A DNA stretch of 64,000 nt from NCBI RefSeq assembly GCF_903645355.1, contig NZ_CAHJXR010000008.1:104610-168609 (forward strand). Reading direction: 5' to 3'. This document shows, piece by piece, positions 47,790 through 56,774 of the stretch. The notes under the pieces were generated by a model that searched no databases, was not told the origin of the DNA, and saw only the letters and a list, made by a program, of their open reading frames with translations. Source of the DNA: Schaalia sp. Marseille-Q2122 (lineage in GTDB: Bacteria; Actinomycetota; Actinomycetes; Actinomycetales; Actinomycetaceae). How positions within the stretch are numbered: the stretch's first letter is position 1; each line of letters starts with the position of its first letter. A program made the translations under genes and the position numbers.

Positions 47790-48655
47790 GTGTTGAGACA
47801 GGAGGGAATGACACAGCACGAGTCGCAGCATGACGCGCCCACGCAGACGTCCCATGCGTCCTCCTCACCGCCGAGTTTCGCTCCCCGCGCAGGAGGAACG
47901 CCTCCAGCATCACCACACGGGCCGCGATTCTCTGACTTTCTGCAAGGGGTGCTTGTCCCTCGCCGCTGGCAAAAGGGTGCGTCGGTTCTTGTCGTCACCA
48001 TCGCCTCAGGGCTTCTCTTTGGGCTCTCAGCCTCAAATGCTCGCGATAATGCTGACCATGATGGGGATTTAGTATCACTGGTACGTCAACGCCAAACGAT
48101 CGTTGCCAGCTTGGAAGACCAGATGTCGGGTGTCCAAGCTCAGGTGTCACGCCACCTTGAACAAGAGGTCGGAGGACTGGAAGAGACCCTGAACCAGCGC
48201 CGAGGTGTAACCTACGCGCCGGTGAGCGGCCCGGGTGTGACAGTGACCTTAAACGATGCCCCGCCAGGACCTCTACCTGAAAATGCCAAGCCGATGATCT
48301 TGTCATCCACCAGCAGGATATTGAAGATGTGATGAATGCCCTATGGTCGGGGGGTGCTGAAGCAATGACCGTCCAAGACGTGCGCATTACGTCGCGCACG
48401 GTAGTGCGGTGTATTGGTAATGTCATCCTTATTGATGGCACATCTTTCTCTCCGCCCTACAGGATCTCCGCCATCGGGGATCCCCTGGCATTGCGTGAGG
48501 CGCTGGATGTGAACCCGCAGATCATCAACTACAAGGCCTATGTTGCCTTGTACGGCTTGGGGTGGAAGCTTGAATCCAGTGACCACCTCGACCTGCCAGC
48601 AGCCGCCCCGGATGCAGCAGTGAAATATGCACAAGTAATGGAGAAGCATGGCTGA
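47790..48655 (+). pseudogene. DUF881 family membrane protein, one-base frame break
   Basis: The two frames together are one DUF881 protein. The first part (GTG 47790, GGAAGG six bases upstream) has a Pro-rich cytoplasmic start, one helix (V-V-T-I-A-S-G-L-L-F-G-L), a coiled coil and G-P-G-V-T-V-T-L-N-D-A-P-P-G-P-L-P-E. The second has D-V-M-N-A-L-W-S-G-G-A-E-A-M-T and Y-G-L-G-W-K. The DUF881 core D-D-L-V-I-H-Q-Q-D-I lies between, in the second frame, so one base is missing near CCG at 48289-48291 (CCC would restore it). The family is found beside crgA and sortase in Actinobacteria; function unknown. The second part overlaps the sortase start. Confidence 0.8.
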
Positions 48656-49418
48656 ACATGTGCGCCGCCGACCGCCACTAAGTCCGGCAGCTCGAGTGTT
48701 TTACGGCACAATCGGCGTCATCGGTGAACTACTTATTACGGCGGCAGTCGTCGTTGCCCTCTTCGCCGTGTGGCAGCTGTACTACACCAGCTACAAGGTC
48801 GAAGGCCCCCGTCAGGAGCGCATCGCCGAATTCGCCACCAAGCACCTTCCTGCGGCGACCAACGAGGGCGAGCGTCGCACCGACGACCCGCCGCCCATTC
48901 CCACTCCTGCGCCGGGAGAAATCTACGGCATCATCCACTTCCCCACATGGGACTGGATGCGCACCCCCCTGACTGAAACCACCGAGCAGATCGGCCTCGA
49001 CAAGGGTTACGCCGGACACTACGCCGAAAGCGCTCAACCGGGCGAGATCGGAAACTTCTCGGTGGCCGGGCACCGCCGCACCTCGGGTGAAAACTTCCGC
49101 TGGATCGACCGCCTCAAAGACGGAGACAAGGTGATTGTCGAGGTTGCCGACACCTACTACGTGTACAGCATGAAGCGCGCCCAGATCGTTGGAGCCGAGG
49201 AAGAAGGCAATGAACGTGTCATTGCTCCGGTGATCGATGATCCCACCTACAGGCAGGTCCCCAGTGAACGATGGATGACGATGACGAGTTGCCACCCTGA
49301 GTGGAGTAACTACGAGCGTTACATCGCCCACCTGAAGTTTGAGTATTGGACGCCTAAGTCAACGGGTGTTCCCGCTGAGCTTGTGGCAGCGCCTTACAAT
49401 ACGCCCGCCGGCTCTTGA
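48648..49418 (+). CDS. Class E sortase
   Basis: A 256-aa sortase, membrane-anchored by an N-terminal helix (about 20-45). The catalytic triad is His142 (A-G-H-R-R-T), Cys215 (M-T-S-C-H-P) and Arg224 (N-Y-E-R-Y). T-M-T-S-C-H-P is close to the class E T-L-T-S/T-C signature. Class E enzymes anchor proteins with L-A-x-T-G-type signals in high-GC Gram-positives. No substrate gene is adjacent. The start overlaps the DUF881 gene. Confidence 0.92.
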   Translation: MAEHVRRRPPLSPAARVFYGTIGVIGELLITAAVVVALFAVWQLYYTSYKVEGPRQERIAEFATKHLPAATNEGERRTDDPPPIPTPAPGEIYGIIHFPTWDWMRTPLTETTEQIGLDKGYAGHYAESAQPGEIGNFSVAGHRRTSGENFRWIDRLKDGDKVIVEVADTYYVYSMKRAQIVGAEEEGNERVIAPVIDDPTYRQVPSERWMTMTSCHPEWSNYERYIAHLKFEYWTPKSTGVPAELVAAPYNTPAGS

Positions 49419-49453
49419 GCTTCGACAAGCGTCTGACTGACAAGGATTCTGAC

Positions 49454-49606
49454 ATGTACGCATGGCTATTTCGTCACCTGCCCGGACCGGTGTGGCTCAA
49501 GGTCATTGTGACCCTGGTGATTCTCTCCGGTGTGCTCTACCTGCTATTTGAGCACGTGTACCCGTGGGTGCAAAGCTACCTCAACCTCGCTGACAACTCC
49601 GTCTGA
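49454..49606 (+). CDS. Small conserved membrane protein after the sortase
   Basis: A 50-aa one-helix protein starting M-Y-A-W-L-F-R-H-L-P-G-P, with a helix at about 15-35, then Y-P-W-V-Q and D-N-S-V. The same start motif (M-Y-x-x-x-W-x-x-L-P-G-P) occurs in small proteins next to sortase E in other Actinobacteria, so I chose the ATG at 49454. A TTG at 49415 overlapping the sortase stop would add 13 residues. Function unknown. Confidence 0.75.
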   Translation: MYAWLFRHLPGPVWLKVIVTLVILSGVLYLLFEHVYPWVQSYLNLADNSV

Positions 49607-49665
49607 TCGCCACCTCCTGCCTCCTGCAGGGAGCTGTGCCCGATCAGTGATTCTTCTTCAACTCA

Positions 49666-49711
49666 ACAACTCCTAGTGCGTGGCTGTGGCCGCGCACTAG
49701 GAGTTGTTTGT
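49666..49711 (+). terminator. Terminator of the sortase operon
   Basis: The stem ACAACTCCTAGTGCG (49666-49680) pairs with CGCACTAGGAGTTGT (49693-49707) and is followed by TTG. It is 60 bases past the last gene. Confidence 0.8.
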
Positions 49712-49744
49712 CTGTGCAGGGGAGGTCCTGGGTATCCAGTCTTG

Positions 49745-49783
49745 CTACCCGGCCCTGGGCCCGGCCTTACTACCCGGCCCTGG
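49745..49783. repeat. Direct repeat CTACCCGGCCCTGG
   Basis: Two identical 14-bp copies (49745-49758 and 49770-49783) at a 25-bp period. With palindromic element copy 5 and the repeats at 49999 they fill the 484-base gap 49607-50090, which has no gene. Confidence 0.6.
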
Positions 49784-49796
49784 CACCCTGATCTTT

Positions 49797-49871
49797 GCTC
49801 CCAGGTGTGAGTTCAGGCGGATTGTGGGCCTTTAAGGGGCGGTTGTAGCTTTGGGCGCACACGTGGGCGCC
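49797..49871. repeat. Dispersed palindromic element, copy 5
   Basis: 75 bp. The left arm GCTCCCAGGTGTGAGTTCA pairs with TGGGCGCACACGTGGGCGC. The centre GGGGCGGTTGTAGC is in the orientation of copies 1-3. It sits between convergent genes, and no partner copy is seen within the window. Confidence 0.7.
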
Positions 49872-49998
49872 TAGCAGGATCTGGTGCGGTAGAGGCTCGT
49901 ATAGAGCGGCACTGATAAGCGGGTTGTGTTGTGGCGGGTGGTTGAGAAGCGGTGTTGGGACATGCCAGTGCAGAAAAACGCAGGGCAGGACTCCTCAC

Positions 49999-50050
49999 GC
50001 AAAAGAAATCCCTGCGCAAAAGAATCCCAGTGCAAAAGAAATCCCTGCGC
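49999..50050. repeat. Three tandem 16-17 bp repeats beside the pknB terminator
   Basis: GCAAAAGAAATCCCTGC (49999-50015), GCAAAAGAATCCCAGT (50016-50031) and GCAAAAGAAATCCCTGC (50032-50048). The last unit forms one arm and the T-rich side of the pknB terminator, so the array looks like duplications of the terminator's 3' half. Confidence 0.65.
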
Positions 50051-50072
50051 CGACGTTAGCCGACGCAGGGAT
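50036..50072 (-). terminator. Terminator of the pknB operon
   Basis: On the minus strand ATCCCTGCG (50072-50064) pairs with CGCAGGGAT (50049-50041) and is followed by TTCTTTT. It lies about 20 bases after the pknB stop. Confidence 0.75.
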
Positions 50073-50090
50073 CACAGGTGCAGGAACAGG

Positions 50091-52109
50091 CTAGTTCCCA
50101 TTAGCTCCCGGTGAGGGAGGAGTCTGAACACCAGGAGCACCCGGGTTCGAGGGCTGTTGCTGCTGCGGACCCGTGGAGACGAAGATCGTCACGCGGCCAG
50201 ATGGCCCGAAGGGAACCTTTTGACCACCCTTGGGTGAGGTGGCGAAGACGATATCCTTGGCTGCCTCATTGGGCTGGTAGTTGACGTCAACAGTCAGGCC
50301 GGACTCTGTCAGAGCAGTCACAACCTCATCCTCGGTCCTGCCCTCCAAGCCAGATGGAATTACCACGTCGCCGGAGGCAATCATCAGCTTAATGGTGCTG
50401 TTCTTCTTGACGGATTCACCAAAGGCGGGCTCCGAGCTGACGATGAGGCCCTTGGCGTAGGGGCCGTCAATGATCTCAACATTACCGACAATCAAGCCCT
50501 TCGCCGTCAGAGCGTCACGGGCTTGATCCTGGTTCATATTCGACAGGTCGGGGACGTTCACAGAATCAGGCCCAGACGACAGGGTGAGCTTAACCGGGGA
50601 TCCCCCCTTGACCTTCTGGCCGGGTGAAGGGTTGGTCTTGGCGACCTTGTCCTTCTCAATCTCATCAGAAGGCACAGTTTCAGTGTCCTTCTCTGCGGTG
50701 AGGCCCAGATCCTCCAGCATCTTCTTTGCTTCGTCGAAGGACTTGCCCAAAATGTCCGTCGGGATAACAACGGAATTCGGACCCATGGAGATCGTGGCAA
50801 TGATCGTCTCACCCGGCTTGACGGACTGGCCGCCTTCGGGGCTGGTGCGAATAATGCGGCCCTTCTCCACGGTGTCGGAGTTCTCCTCGCCACCCAGGGC
50901 AAACTTCAACCCCAGGGGTTCGAGGGTGCGGCGAGCCTCATCCTGGGTCATATTCACCAGGTTGCGGGGGACCTCAACCAAGGTCTCATCCGACTGGGGC
51001 GTGTCCCCTCCAAAGAGCAAGAACCCACCGCCGACCAGGGCCAAGACCAGGAGGACCACAAGGGAGACCAACAGGGCCACAGGCTTCTTCCGTTCAGGGG
51101 CTTCCGGAGTAGTCACCTGAGCGAAGGAGGGCGCAGTGGTGGTTTCTGTGGGGCGTGCGCGCATGGCGGAGACGGGCGGGGGCATCGGAATGGTGGCCGT
51201 CACTTCTGAAGGAGCCCCCCACACTTCGGTGGCAGGAGCGTCCACGTCCATGCCGTGCATAGCGCGCGTCAGATCGGTGCGCATGACCGCAGCAGACTCG
51301 TAACGGTCGGCTGGGTCCTTCGCCATGGCCTTCATGACGACACGGTCAAGGGACTCGGGCACATCCGCAGCGAGGGTGGAGGGCGCCGGAGGCAGGGAGG
51401 AAACGTGCTGGTAGGCCACCGAAACAGCGGAGTCGCCGCGGAAGGGAGGCTGTCCGGTGAGCAGCTCAAAGAGCAGCACACCCACCGCGTACAAATCCGA
51501 ACGGGGGTCGACCTGCTCGCCACGGGCCTGCTCGGGGGAGAGGTACTGGGCCGTACCGACCACAGCGTTGGTTTGGGTCATGGTGGCCTGGGAGTCGGTG
51601 AGGGCGCGGGCAATACCGAAGTCCATGACCTTCACCTTGCCATCATTGGTGAGCATGATATTGCCCGGCTTGATGTCGCGGTGAACGAGGTTTGCCGTGT
51701 GCGCATAGGCCAGGGCAGACAGGACACCCGAGGCGATCTCCACTGCCTCGTCAATGGGCACGGCGGTCCCATCAGAGAGGAGGTCCTTCACCGTGTGGCC
51801 CTCCACGTACTCCATGACGATGTAGGGCACCGAGACGGTGGAGCCATCGGGAGTGATGACGTCCTCTTCACTGGTGTCGTAGACGGCGACAATATTGGGG
51901 TGGTTGAGGGAGGCCGCCGACTGCGCTTCACGGCGGAAGCGCGCCTGGAACACGGAATCGCGTGCCAGGTCGGTCCGCAGTCGCTTAATGGCGACAATGC
52001 GGTTGAGGCGTGTGTCGAAGCCTAGGTTGACCTCGGCCATTCCGCCTCGACCGATGAGGGAGCGTACCTCGTATCGGCCACCTAGGTGGTGGGCCATGGA
52101 GTCGACCAT
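50091..52109 (-). CDS. pknB: Serine/threonine protein kinase PknB with PASTA domains
   Basis: A 672-aa receptor kinase of the growth and division operon. The kinase domain (12-~275) has G-R-G-G-M-A-E-V, Lys42 in V-A-I-K-R, catalytic Asp145 in H-R-D-I-K-P-G-N and D-F-G-I-A-R. A disordered juxtamembrane part follows, then one helix (about 345-370) and four extracellular PASTA repeats, each opening V-x-(V/I)-P, which bind muropeptides or lipid II. The tail is Gln/Pro/Gly-rich. I start at the ATG at 52109 with AGGAGG upstream. This overlaps the pknA end by 28 bases; the frame stays open farther upstream. It is the last gene of the operon. Confidence 0.96.
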   Translation of the reverse strand: MVDSMAHHLGGRYEVRSLIGRGGMAEVNLGFDTRLNRIVAIKRLRTDLARDSVFQARFRREAQSAASLNHPNIVAVYDTSEEDVITPDGSTVSVPYIVMEYVEGHTVKDLLSDGTAVPIDEAVEIASGVLSALAYAHTANLVHRDIKPGNIMLTNDGKVKVMDFGIARALTDSQATMTQTNAVVGTAQYLSPEQARGEQVDPRSDLYAVGVLLFELLTGQPPFRGDSAVSVAYQHVSSLPPAPSTLAADVPESLDRVVMKAMAKDPADRYESAAVMRTDLTRAMHGMDVDAPATEVWGAPSEVTATIPMPPPVSAMRARPTETTTAPSFAQVTTPEAPERKKPVALLVSLVVLLVLALVGGGFLLFGGDTPQSDETLVEVPRNLVNMTQDEARRTLEPLGLKFALGGEENSDTVEKGRIIRTSPEGGQSVKPGETIIATISMGPNSVVIPTDILGKSFDEAKKMLEDLGLTAEKDTETVPSDEIEKDKVAKTNPSPGQKVKGGSPVKLTLSSGPDSVNVPDLSNMNQDQARDALTAKGLIVGNVEIIDGPYAKGLIVSSEPAFGESVKKNSTIKLMIASGDVVIPSGLEGRTEDEVVTALTESGLTVDVNYQPNEAAKDIVFATSPKGGQKVPFGPSGRVTIFVSTGPQQQQPSNPGAPGVQTPPSPGANGN

Positions 52110-53899
52110 GTTGTGACCTCCTGGAGTGGATGGAAATCTGCGCCGAGAACTGCCGACGCGAATCCTAACTTTGAGAACAATACTGCCAAAGCGACGGCAA
52201 CTAGTGCTAGGAAGACCATCCCAGCGATGAGCCACCGAAGAATAGTGCGCCACAGTGGTGTGGGGGGCGCGGTCATTGAGCGCGAGTAGCGTGTCCGCAT
52301 CGGGCGTCGCGTAGGTACCGAAGCGGCCTCAATGGATGCGGGAGTGATGCTGTGCCACAGGACGGGGGCGCGCCGCTGCGTTGCGGTAGTACGCAGCGAG
52401 CGTCGCGACACACGCTGGGGTGCCGAGGTGGAGTCCGCTCGGACGGGATGGAAGGAGGGCGCGTGCTCTGCGCGTGCGTTCCCCTCGTTGCGGGACGAGG
52501 CCGTCGCGCGTGGCCGGGTCGGCGCAAAGCTTGGGGGCGCGGGCGGCGCGGGGGTAGCCGCTGGAGAGGACGGTGCAGGAGCCGCCGGTGGAGCTGAGGG
52601 AACAGCGGGCGTGGCCGCAGCCGGAGCCTCGGGCCTGACACTCAGCGAAGCCTCGCGCACGGGCGCAAATCGCGGCCGTGTCGGCTCAGGAGCACCCTCG
52701 CCACCCTGCTGATGGGCACGGTGGCGCAGTTTCAGGGCAAGCTGGGCGCTCATGCTCGTGTCTGCATGTGGCTCGTGCTCGACCGTGGCGGACTCGCCGC
52801 CAGTCGCAGTCTCATCGTCGGCCACGGCTTCAGTACCCGGCTCCGCAAGGGGCTCAGCGGCGTGCTGCGGCCGGGAGGGGCGCTGAGGTTCCGGTCCGAC
52901 CACGGCATCAAGGGAGGCAGCCTCAAGATCCACAGGACGCAGCATCTCTTCGGGCAGAGTCCGCGCAGGCGTGTGCTCAATGGGGGCAACCACCGGCTGA
53001 GCAGGCGCAGCAGGCGCCTGGGCAGCACCGTCAGGTTGAGGCAGCGGGCAGGGCGAAATCGGAATACTCAGAGCCTGCGCGGCGCCCACAAGCTCACGCA
53101 CAAGTGCGCGCCCAGAAGCCGGCCGCTTGGAGGGCTCCTTTTCCAGCAGGTGCATAATGACCTGCGCCAAGGGGGCGGGCACATCGGATGGAAGCGGAGG
53201 CACAGTCTCGTTCACATGGGCGAAAGCAATCTCCACCTGGGATGACCCGGTGAAGGGGCGTTTCCCGGCGGCGGCCTCGTAGGCGATGACACCCAGGGCG
53301 TACAGGTCACCCAAGGTGGTGGCGACCTCGCCGAGGGCCTGCTCAGGCGGCAGATACTGGGCGGTGCCCATCACCATGCCCGCAGCGGTGAGGTCTACCT
53401 GATCGGCGGTGCGTGAAATACCAAAGTCGGTAATCTTCACCATGCCGGTCGGACGGATCAGCACGTTGGCGGGCTTAATATCGCGGTGAACTACCCCGGC
53501 AGCTGCCGCAGCACTCAACGCCATCGCCATCTGGATGAGCACAGGAATGAGATGCTCAGGACTCAGGCGCTGCCCGCCCTTGAGGTAGTCCGTCAAAGGG
53601 CGACCCTCAACGAGTTCCATGACCAGCCAGCCGCGGCCCTCATCCTCGCCGGAATCAAGGACGGCAGCGATATTGGGATGCTCGATACGCAGCGTGTTCT
53701 TTGCTTCCAGGCGAAGGCGCGACAGGGGGAGTTCCTCGCCCGATAGCTCGGGGCGTAACACCTTCGCGGCCACGAGGCGGCCCGACAGCTGGTCGCGGGC
53801 CTTCCACACTTCACCCATACCGCCCTTAGCAATGAGGGACAGCAGCATGTAGCGGCCGCCAATCATGCGGCCTGCGCTATTGCGAGAAGTGGCTGTCAT
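52082..53899 (-). CDS. pknA: Serine/threonine protein kinase PknA
   Basis: A 605-aa kinase. The catalytic domain (15-~285) has A-K-G-G-M-G-E-V, Lys46 in V-A-A-K-V-L, H-R-D-I-K-P-A-N and D-F-G-I-S-R. A very long Ala/Pro/Glu-rich linker (~290-550) leads to a single C-terminal helix and a short outer tail (A-V-L-G-A-D-F). PASTA domains are absent, as expected for PknA. It phosphorylates division and envelope proteins together with PknB. The start overlaps the pbpA stop by ATGA. Confidence 0.94.
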   Translation of the reverse strand: MTATSRNSAGRMIGGRYMLLSLIAKGGMGEVWKARDQLSGRLVAAKVLRPELSGEELPLSRLRLEAKNTLRIEHPNIAAVLDSGEDEGRGWLVMELVEGRPLTDYLKGGQRLSPEHLIPVLIQMAMALSAAAAAGVVHRDIKPANVLIRPTGMVKITDFGISRTADQVDLTAAGMVMGTAQYLPPEQALGEVATTLGDLYALGVIAYEAAAGKRPFTGSSQVEIAFAHVNETVPPLPSDVPAPLAQVIMHLLEKEPSKRPASGRALVRELVGAAQALSIPISPCPLPQPDGAAQAPAAPAQPVVAPIEHTPARTLPEEMLRPVDLEAASLDAVVGPEPQRPSRPQHAAEPLAEPGTEAVADDETATGGESATVEHEPHADTSMSAQLALKLRHRAHQQGGEGAPEPTRPRFAPVREASLSVRPEAPAAATPAVPSAPPAAPAPSSPAATPAPPAPPSFAPTRPRATASSRNEGNARAEHAPSFHPVRADSTSAPQRVSRRSLRTTATQRRAPVLWHSITPASIEAASVPTRRPMRTRYSRSMTAPPTPLWRTILRWLIAGMVFLALVAVALAVLFSKLGFASAVLGADFHPLQEVTTWSTPWPTT

Positions 53900-55353
53900 T
53901 TCAACCCCGCTTCCAGGAGAACGCGGGCAATGGGAGCGGCTGAAGTGCCGCCGTGTGGGACGGGATCAGTGTCATCTCCTTCAACGAGGACAGCGAAAGC
54001 AAGCTGAGGACTATCTGCGGGAGCAAAACCAATGGCCCAAGCGTTAGCGAAACCCGAGCCGTCACCCAGTTCAGCGGTGCCCGTCTTTGCTGCCACTGAT
54101 CGGCCTGGAATATCCAGGACGTTGGCCGTGCCATAGGGCTGGTGGACGACGTCACGCATCATTGCGTTGAGTTGGGCGGCGATCTCAGGGGTGATGGGGT
54201 TGGAGTATTCCTTCGCCGTCGTTGTTGAGCGAACCTGCAGGTCGGCATCCACAATGTCGGAGATGAGGAAGGGCCGCATCACGACGCCATTAGCGGCAAT
54301 CCCTTGGGCGACCATCGCCATCTGCAAAGGCGTGGCCTGCACCGTGTATTGGCCGATGGCGGCCAGCGCGGTCTGTGCGGCATCCATCTCGTCGGGGAAG
54401 TAGGAGGGCGTCACTTCCAGGGGAATATCGAGGTCGCGGCCAAAACCAAAGCGCGAGGCGACGGCGGCCAGTTCCTTGGCGCTGACGTGCTCGCTGGCAT
54501 TGACGAAGGTCGTATTGCATGAGCGTGCGAAGGCCTCTTGCAGGGTGGGGTTTCCGTCGCCACATTCGGAGGATTCAATATTCGATACCTGCGTGGAGGT
54601 GCCCGGCAGGTTCACGGTCACGGGGGAGAGGATCCGCGACTCGGGGGTGAATGCTCCCTTTTCCAGCAGGGCGATGGTGGTGAAGATCTTCGCGGTGGAG
54701 CCTGGAGCGTAGCGGTTGCCGGCTATCGCGCGGTTGGTCAGGGGTGAGCGGGGATCTTCAACGAGGGCCTCGTGGGCGGCCTCGGCCTGCGCGGTGTCAA
54801 AGACGGCCAGGGCATTGGGGTCGTAGGAGGGTGAGGAGTATAGGGCGAGGATCGCGCCCGTCTGGGCGTTGAGGACGACGACGGCGCCCTTGCGTTCGCC
54901 CAGCTGTTCGGCGGCGAGGCGTTGGAGTGTGGGGTCGATCGTGAGGACGAGGCCACCGCCCTTACGGCTTTCACCAGCAAAAAGGTTACGCAAGCGTTGG
55001 CCCAGGAGGGCCTGCGATTCGCCGTCGAGGACGTTTTCGGCTACCGACTCAAGGCCGGTTGCCGTCGTGAAAGCCGAGGAGAAGTAGCCTGTCACCGGCG
55101 CATACAGGGGGCCTTCACTGTAGCGACGCTGGTAGCGCTTGGAATCTTCCACCTTCTGTGAGGAGGCAACTGCTGTTCCGGCCACAATAATGGGCCCGCG
55201 ATCCAGGGAGGCTGAGTGCAAGATGGTGCGCGAGTTTCGTGAATCGGCGTTGAGTGTGGGGGCCTGGAGGACTTGGATATTCGACACTGCCAAACCGAGG
55301 ATGGCGAAGAGTCCGAGGATGACGACGAAAATCCGGCGAATCTGCGTGTTCAT
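53896..55353 (-). CDS. pbpA: Penicillin-binding protein PbpA (class B transpeptidase)
   Basis: A 485-aa class B PBP. It has an N-terminal signal anchor (about 8-25), a linker domain, and a transpeptidase domain with STAK at Ser219, SxN as S-C-N, and KTG as A-A-K-T-G-T-A-E. It makes cell-wall cross-links with its SEDS partner encoded next to it. The start overlaps the rodA stop by ATGA; such coupling suggests matched amounts of the two proteins. Confidence 0.95.
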   Translation of the reverse strand: MNTQIRRIFVVILGLFAILGLAVSNIQVLQAPTLNADSRNSRTILHSASLDRGPIIVAGTAVASSQKVEDSKRYQRRYSEGPLYAPVTGYFSSAFTTATGLESVAENVLDGESQALLGQRLRNLFAGESRKGGGLVLTIDPTLQRLAAEQLGERKGAVVVLNAQTGAILALYSSPSYDPNALAVFDTAQAEAAHEALVEDPRSPLTNRAIAGNRYAPGSTAKIFTTIALLEKGAFTPESRILSPVTVNLPGTSTQVSNIESSECGDGNPTLQEAFARSCNTTFVNASEHVSAKELAAVASRFGFGRDLDIPLEVTPSYFPDEMDAAQTALAAIGQYTVQATPLQMAMVAQGIAANGVVMRPFLISDIVDADLQVRSTTTAKEYSNPITPEIAAQLNAMMRDVVHQPYGTANVLDIPGRSVAAKTGTAELGDGSGFANAWAIGFAPADSPQLAFAVLVEGDDTDPVPHGGTSAAPIARVLLEAGLK

Positions 55354-56774
55354 GCGCTCGCCCCCTCAGGAGCTTTCCGGCCGCCGGGGCCCTCGCCCAG
55401 AAGAAGCGAACCCGACACCCAGGGGGTGTAGTTGTGGGAGGGGCGACGCGCCGCATCCGAGATGCGCACCAGCAGGGCAATCGCCAGCCATGAGGACACC
55501 ATGGAGGAACCGCCCGCAGCGAGGAAGGGCGCGGTCAGGCCGGTCAGGGGAATGACACGGGTGAGGCCGCCGAGGACGACAAAGACCTGGAGGGCAAGGG
55601 AGAAACTCAACCCCGTTGCCAGGAGCTTGCCGAAACCGTCGCGCACACCCACTGCGGCGCGTAGGCCTCGTTCAATGAGGATGAGGTAGAGCATGAGGAC
55701 GGCGGCAAGGCCCGTCAAACCCAGCTCCTCTGCCAGGGAGGACAGGATGAAGTCCGAGTTCGCTACGGGCACCAGCTGCGGGTATCCAGAGCCCCAGCCG
55801 GTGCCTGTCAGACCGCCGGAGGCCTGCCCGAAGATTCCTTGAACGACCTGGTGGGAGCCGCCCGGATCACGGTTATACACCTCGGGTTCCATGGCGTTGA
55901 GCCACACGTCAAAACGCGCAGACACGTGGGGGAAAAGAGAGATTGCCAGGAAAACAGCGGGGGTGAACATGGTAAAACCGATGACCAGCCACGATACCCG
56001 GTTGGTCGCCACATAGAGCATGGCTACGAACAGGCCAAAGAACAGCAGGGAGGTGCCCAGGTCGCGCTGGAATACGAGGATGCCAATGCCAATGAGCCAC
56101 ACGGCAATAATGGGCCCCAGATCGCGGCCGCGAGGCAGCTGCAAACCGAAAATCTTCCGACCGGCAATTGCGAGTTTGTCGCGGTTGGCAACCAGATAGC
56201 CAGCGAAGAAAATCGCCAGCGTGATCTTGACGATCTCACCGGGCTGGGCTGACAGGGGGCCGAGCTTAATCCATACGCGTGCGCCGTAGGTTTCAATACC
56301 CAGGCCAGGGATGACAGGCAGCAGCAGGAGGATAAGCGAGGCAACGCCGAAGGTGAAGGTGAAGCGACGCAGGGAGCGGTGGTCGCGGATAAAAAAGAGC
56401 GCCACGGCCGCCAGGGTGATCGCAATACCCACGTAGATGAGCTGATTGAGGCCCACCGTGTCCTGGTCGAGGAGCTCATAGGACATGTCCAGGCGGTAGA
56501 TCATGGCCAAGCCAATGCCTGTGAGCGCCACAGAAACAGGCAAGATGACGGGGTCGGCGTAGGGGGCAAGGATGTGCATGCCCACTTCAGCGACCACAGC
56601 CAGGATCACGAGGATGGCAATATGTTGGCCGAGGTTGGTGGGCACCTCGCCCGTGCGGTTAATGGTGGTCAGCGCATACCCGCCCACGCCCAGAGCCACA
56701 GCAATGAGCATGAGCAGCATTTCGACAAGACGCCGAGGGCGCGCTGGCGCAACACTAACCGTTGCCACGAGCAC
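55350..56774 (-). CDS. rodA: FtsW/RodA/SpoVE family SEDS glycosyltransferase
   Basis: A 474-aa polytopic SEDS protein with about 12 helices. Family markers are G-A-R-V-W-I-K-L-G-P-L-S-A-Q-P-G-E-I, Q-R-D-L-G-T-S-L-L-F-F (the region with the catalytic Asp is nearby), G-W-G-S-G-Y-P-Q and D-F-I-L-S-S-L-A-E-E-L-G. It polymerises lipid II glycan strands for PbpA. The GTG start at 56774 overlaps the pstP end by 20 bases. Confidence 0.94.
   Translation of the reverse strand: MLVATVSVAPARPRRLVEMLLMLIAVALGVGGYALTTINRTGEVPTNLGQHIAILVILAVVAEVGMHILAPYADPVILPVSVALTGIGLAMIYRLDMSYELLDQDTVGLNQLIYVGIAITLAAVALFFIRDHRSLRRFTFTFGVASLILLLLPVIPGLGIETYGARVWIKLGPLSAQPGEIVKITLAIFFAGYLVANRDKLAIAGRKIFGLQLPRGRDLGPIIAVWLIGIGILVFQRDLGTSLLFFGLFVAMLYVATNRVSWLVIGFTMFTPAVFLAISLFPHVSARFDVWLNAMEPEVYNRDPGGSHQVVQGIFGQASGGLTGTGWGSGYPQLVPVANSDFILSSLAEELGLTGLAAVLMLYLILIERGLRAAVGVRDGFGKLLATGLSFSLALQVFVVLGGLTRVIPLTGLTAPFLAAGGSSMVSSWLAIALLVRISDAARRPSHNYTPWVSGSLLLGEGPGGRKAPEGASA

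Noticed and set aside
22191..49871. The palindromic elements as a CRISPR array
   Set aside because: Copies are kilobases apart, lack regular spacers and no cas genes are present.
22191..49871. The palindromic elements as RAYT-linked REP sequences
   Set aside because: No REP-associated tyrosine transposase is encoded in the window, and the conserved GTAG foot of REP hairpins is not seen consistently.
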